From Cryobacterium gelidum (GTDB lineage: Bacteria; Actinomycetota; Actinomycetes; Actinomycetales; Microbacteriaceae), in NCBI RefSeq assembly GCF_004403985.1, contig NZ_SOHL01000003.1, positions 490,454 to 554,453 on the forward strand: a stretch of 64,000 nt of DNA. Reading direction: 5' to 3'. Shown piece by piece: positions 60,913-64,000 of the stretch. The notes beneath the pieces were generated by a model. The model did not search any database and was not told the origin of the DNA. It was given only the letters and a program-made list of their open reading frames with translations. Each line of letters begins with the position of its first letter. The first letter of the stretch is position 1. The position numbers and the translations under genes were made by a program.

Positions 60913-61959
60913 TCATGGCTGGCTGTCCAATTCCGGTTCGGGTCGGGTCTCGCGCATCTTGCTGAGCTTGAACCTGCGGTGGCGCGGGTCGAAAGCATCG
61001 CGCAAACCGTCGCCGACGAAGTTGACCAGCAGCGCGAGCGACACGATGAACGCTCCGGGCCACCAGAACAGCCACGGCCGAGTCTGGAACGCCGATTGGT
61101 TGGAGCTGATCAGCAGGCCGAGCGACACGTCGGGAGAGCGGATGCCGTAGCCGAGAAAGCTCAGCGCCGTCTCGAGCAGAATGGCCGAGGCCATGATGAG
61201 CGTCGCCGACACGATGACCACGCCCATGGCATTGGGCAGGATGTGCTTGAAGATGATGCGCGCGTCCGACGCCCCGGCTACCCGGGCCGCCTCGACGAAC
61301 TCGCGTTCGCGTAACGACAGGAATTCGCCGCGCACCAGCCGAGCGATGCCCATCCAGGAGAAGAACCCGAGCATGATCGCTAGAACCGGGGCGCCGAGGC
61401 TGCCGAACCATTGGCCGACGACCGAACCGATGACGAGCGCGGGAATCACGATGAAAACGTCCGTGATGCGCATCAACACGGCATCGACCATGCCGCGGTA
61501 GTACCCGGCAACCGCCCCGACCACCACGCCGACAACGGTCGCGATGAGGCCGAGAACCACCATCACGAGCGCGGAGTTTTGAATGCCCCGCATGGTCATG
61601 GCGAAGTAGTCCTTGCCGATGCGGTCCTGGCCGAACGGATGCTCGCCCATTGACATGCCGTCGCCACCGAGAAACTGCGGCACGAGCGACAGCGTGGGGT
61701 CGCCCCCGTTCACCTGCGGGTTGAGTTCTTTGAACCCGAACTTCCACCAGCCGGGAATGGGACCGATACCGATGGCAGAGAAGGAGAACAGGATGATGAC
61801 GAGAAGAACGACGATCGAGGCCACGGCCACCTTGTTGCCAATAAATCGGCGCCAAATGAGGCGGCCCTGGCTCTCGGGTACCGAACTCGCCGCGGCGAGT
61901 TCGTCGGCAGGGATTTCAGTGGGTGACGGGGTGGATCCCGAACCAATTGGTGTGGACAT
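60913..61959 (-). CDS. Oligopeptide ABC transporter permease (DppC type)
   Basis: 348 residues. An N-terminal helix is followed by a ~65-residue external loop (GDPTLSLVPQFLGGDGMSMG, EHPFGQDRIGKDYFAM), then the five-helix core. The EAA loop EFVEAARVAGASDARIIFKH contacts the ATPase. It pairs with the DppB-type subunit, whose stop codon immediately precedes this start. Confidence 0.93.
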   Translation of the reverse strand: MSTPIGSGSTPSPTEIPADELAAASSVPESQGRLIWRRFIGNKVAVASIVVLLVIILFSFSAIGIGPIPGWWKFGFKELNPQVNGGDPTLSLVPQFLGGDGMSMGEHPFGQDRIGKDYFAMTMRGIQNSALVMVVLGLIATVVGVVVGAVAGYYRGMVDAVLMRITDVFIVIPALVIGSVVGQWFGSLGAPVLAIMLGFFSWMGIARLVRGEFLSLREREFVEAARVAGASDARIIFKHILPNAMGVVIVSATLIMASAILLETALSFLGYGIRSPDVSLGLLISSNQSAFQTRPWLFWWPGAFIVSLALLVNFVGDGLRDAFDPRHRRFKLSKMRETRPEPELDSQP

Positions 61960-63492
61960 CTAGCGGATCCTCACTCTCGGGTCGAGCCCGGCATAGGCCA
62001 TATCGGCCAGAAAATTGAACGTGATCGCCATGGCGGCGACGATGAGGAAATAGCCCATGACCGGATTGAGGTCTCCCCGGGACAGGCCGGCGTTGAACAG
62101 GCTGCCCATGCCGGGAATGGCGAAGATCCGTTCGGTGATGATTGCGCCACCGAGCAGGGCTCCCACATCAAAGGCGACGAGAGTGGTCAGCGGAATCAGC
62201 ATGTTGCGGAACGCGTGCCGAACGACCACCGTGCGCTCCGGAAGCCCCTTGGCGCGCGCAGTACGGATGTAGTCGAGGCTGAGCACCTCGAGCATGCCGG
62301 CGCGGGAGTACCGGGTGTACCCGGCGAAGGAGATCAGCAGGAGGGCAATAATTGGCAGGGTGAGGTGGACAAACGTGTCGAGGCCGGCGAGCCACACGTC
62401 CCCGGACAGTCCCGGAGTCTTGGAACCCACGGTGGCGATCGGGCGCCCGTTCGTCGCCGTCAGGAGGGCACCCCAGGACTGCATGAACCGGTCAACCAGC
62501 ACGACCGCGCCGGAGAAGAGCGCGGTGACGAGACCGACCCGCATATTCTGGCCGCGATCGTAGCCACCCGCCAAAAAGCCGCTGATCAGCCCGACCGCGA
62601 TCGTGGCGAGTGCGAGAATGAATAGCGTTCCGGCGCTCGAAACGTCGAATAGGGGCTGGAGCACAAAATACGCCGCAATGGCGGCCGCGGCGTTGATACC
62701 GGCGGTAATCAGCGCCCGACGGTTGCGCAGTCCGGCCAGCAGGGTCGCTGCACCGAGGGCGATCGCCGCGACCAGCAGGATGACCGGGATCGGCCCCAGG
62801 CCCGGATTCATAAACCAGCCCGTCGCGCTCATCAGGAGCAGCACCCCGGACGTGGCCAGCCCCGACACCAGGAAAACCACCAGTCGACGTCGGCGGTCAC
62901 CGCCGAGCAATGACTGCCAGATGGCACCGACGACGAGGCCGATCACCACCAGTGCTCCGGTGCCGATCACAGGATCACGGAGAAAATCGTTGAAGCCGAT
63001 GGCGATGAACTCTTTCAGGAGCACGGCGACCAGGAATACGGGCAACGAGTATAGGAAGAAGCTGACGAAGGTGACGGTGTTGTCGAGGCCGCTGTACTGA
63101 CGCAGAGCGGTGATGATACCAATCGTGACGCCGAGCAAAATGGCGAGCACGAGGGCGAACGTGACCAGCTGCACGGTGGCGGCCAAAGCGTTCGGAAGAA
63201 TATCGATGACCTGGGCGTTCGAGATCGTCGACCCGAGGTCGCAGGCGTTGGCAAAGGGAATCGCGCACTTGGCGACGCCGCCGAGCCAGAGCACCCAGCG
63301 AAGCGGCGGCGGCACGTCGAGGTCGAGAAGTGCAACGCGGGCATCGATCAGCTGCTGCTTGTTGGGAGAGTTGCTGCCTTCAAGATCTTGGAGCGGCTGC
63401 GCCGAATAGCCGACCATAACGTACATCAGAAACGATGCGGCGATCAGGATGAGGATGGAAACGAGAATTCGTCTCAGGATAAAACTCACCAT
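61960..63492 (-). CDS. Oligopeptide ABC transporter permease (DppB type, enlarged)
   Basis: 510 residues, against ~310-340 in canonical DppB. The N-terminal helix, the LVTFALVLAILLGVTIGI segment and the EAA loop DYIRTARAKGLPERTVVVRH are standard. Between them, at residues ~185-370, lie five or six additional hydrophobic helices with charged connectors (QSLLGGDRRRRLVVFLVS, LLAGLRNRRALITAG). Together with the SBP, DppC and fused ATPase genes it forms a dipeptide/oligopeptide importer. Confidence 0.9.
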   Translation of the reverse strand: MVSFILRRILVSILILIAASFLMYVMVGYSAQPLQDLEGSNSPNKQQLIDARVALLDLDVPPPLRWVLWLGGVAKCAIPFANACDLGSTISNAQVIDILPNALAATVQLVTFALVLAILLGVTIGIITALRQYSGLDNTVTFVSFFLYSLPVFLVAVLLKEFIAIGFNDFLRDPVIGTGALVVIGLVVGAIWQSLLGGDRRRRLVVFLVSGLATSGVLLLMSATGWFMNPGLGPIPVILLVAAIALGAATLLAGLRNRRALITAGINAAAAIAAYFVLQPLFDVSSAGTLFILALATIAVGLISGFLAGGYDRGQNMRVGLVTALFSGAVVLVDRFMQSWGALLTATNGRPIATVGSKTPGLSGDVWLAGLDTFVHLTLPIIALLLISFAGYTRYSRAGMLEVLSLDYIRTARAKGLPERTVVVRHAFRNMLIPLTTLVAFDVGALLGGAIITERIFAIPGMGSLFNAGLSRGDLNPVMGYFLIVAAMAITFNFLADMAYAGLDPRVRIR

Positions 63493-63562
63493 GCCTGGGC
63501 TACCTCACTGTAGGGGTTTGGCAAAAGTGCCGGGGTACCAACGAACTGTCGCCGATCCGCGA

Positions 63563-63594
63563 GTTGGGCTCCTGGGCGAACCCAGGAGCCCAAC
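63563..63594 (-). other. Intercistronic stem-loop between SBP and permease genes
   Basis: A perfect 14-bp stem, GTTGGGCTCCTGGG (63563-63576) with its complement at 63581-63594, and a CGAA tetraloop, in the GNRA-like shape favoured in RNA. It begins 15 nt after the substrate-binding-protein stop. No T-run follows. Such hairpins usually protect the 5' transcript part so that the binding protein is made in excess over the permeases. Confidence 0.75.
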
Positions 63595-63608
63595 TGAGAG
63601 CGAACTAT

Positions 63609-64000
63609 CTACTTAGTGACGGACCAGTCCCAGAAGTTCCAGAACGGACCGGTCTGGTTGCCCATGTACTCCACACCGCTCACGCGCTTGGAGACACCGA
63701 ACACGCCGGGCAGCTGGAACAGCGGCAGTCCGTAAGCATCCGTGAACATCTGCTTGTCCATGCGCTTCTCGATGGCGATCAGTTCATCGGGATCGAGGGT
63801 CGTCTGGGTGAGGATGGCGTCGTCGTTGGTTCCCTCGTACTGGTTGTAGTTTCCGCCGCCGTCGGTCGAGAAGATCTGCGCGATGCCGGTGGAGCCGACG
63901 CCGGGGCTGATCCAGCCGAAGATGGAAGCATCATAGTCGCCACCCTCTAGCAGAGAACTCCAGTCGGGTGAACCCGCGTCCACAACGGTGATTCCGGCCT
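63609..64000 (-). CDS. Family 5 peptide-binding lipoprotein, C-terminal part (partial)
   Basis: About 130 residues are visible; the gene runs off the window. The SBP_bac_5 C-terminal pattern is present: LLEGGDYDASIFGW, QIFSTDGGGNYNQYEGTND, and AIEKRMDKQMFTDAYGLPLF. It is the extracytoplasmic solute receptor for the permeases downstream, so the operon order is SBP-DppB-DppC-(antisense PH)-ATPase. Confidence 0.92.
   Translation of the reverse strand, partial: AGITVVDAGSPDWSSLLEGGDYDASIFGWISPGVGSTGIAQIFSTDGGGNYNQYEGTNDDAILTQTTLDPDELIAIEKRMDKQMFTDAYGLPLFQLPGVFGVSKRVSGVEYMGNQTGPFWNFWDWSVTK

Noticed and set aside
14472-61145. Calling the repeated word a Chi or KOPS site
   Set aside because: AdnAB is not known to use Chi, and orientation is only 13:7, too weak for a KOPS-type skew in this span; the role is left open.

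Overview
The window is high-GC DNA from an actinobacterium, most likely of the family Microbacteriaceae. Support comes from GTG starts, the actinobacteria-specific genes DUF3107, DUF3117, DUF2342, UPF0182 and adnAB, an actinobacterial dapD/dapE pair, and two gene runs whose order I recall from the Mycobacterium chromosome: UPF0182-PDZ protease-DUF2342-cyclodehydratase-like-uvrD2-nudC-adnBA, and MgtE-like-DUF1003-mrp-tatB. Genus cannot be fixed from the sequence alone.

Layout. 1-5876 is a carbohydrate (possibly glycoside) catabolic operon: the end of a sugar ABC ATPase, a ribose-type permease, a Gfo/Idh/MocA dehydrogenase, a TIM-barrel isomerase-like enzyme and an ABM-type monooxygenase, each joined to the next by a 4-nt stop/start overlap. 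A broken alpha/beta-hydrolase and an agarase-like glycoside hydrolase follow. 5877-7166 is a graveyard: remnants of a DNA/RNA non-specific endonuclease, a tyrosine recombinase and an excisionase-like gene abut an initiator tRNA-fMet gene. This looks like the scar of an integrated element.

7284-28743 is conserved core: membrane protein UPF0182, a PDZ/Lon-type protease, a DUF2342 metalloprotease-like protein, alcohol dehydrogenase, an orphan TOMM cyclodehydratase-like protein, UvrD2-like helicase, NudC, a pseudokinase-like phosphotransferase relative, the AdnB-AdnA helicase-nucleases, DUF3107, a ferritin-like protein and a DEAD-box RNA helicase. 28861-38380 holds a PHP phosphoesterase, an EEP-family phosphatase, an aminopeptidase P, a stress protein, a CBS/MgtE-N protein, DUF1003, Mrp, PPK2, TatB, an O-methyltransferase and DUF3117.

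38485-51202 carries a GT-C mannosyltransferase, lysine/peptidoglycan genes (dapE, dapD, dapC with fdxA), a penicillin acylase-family hydrolase, a DUF222-HNH nuclease, two secreted proteins and citrate synthase. 51289-56270 has a PIG-L-like membrane protein and the iron-uptake operon efeUOB behind a DtxR-type operator. 56375-64000 has typA/bipA and an oligopeptide ABC transporter operon interrupted by an antisense PH-domain gene.

The most unusual pattern is not a gene. A 10-bp word, RGCATCCGCT (or its complement AGCGGATGCY), occurs at least 20 times between 14.4 and 61.2 kb. It lies in several reading frames and once between genes, but I found none in the first 14.4 kb, which includes the island.
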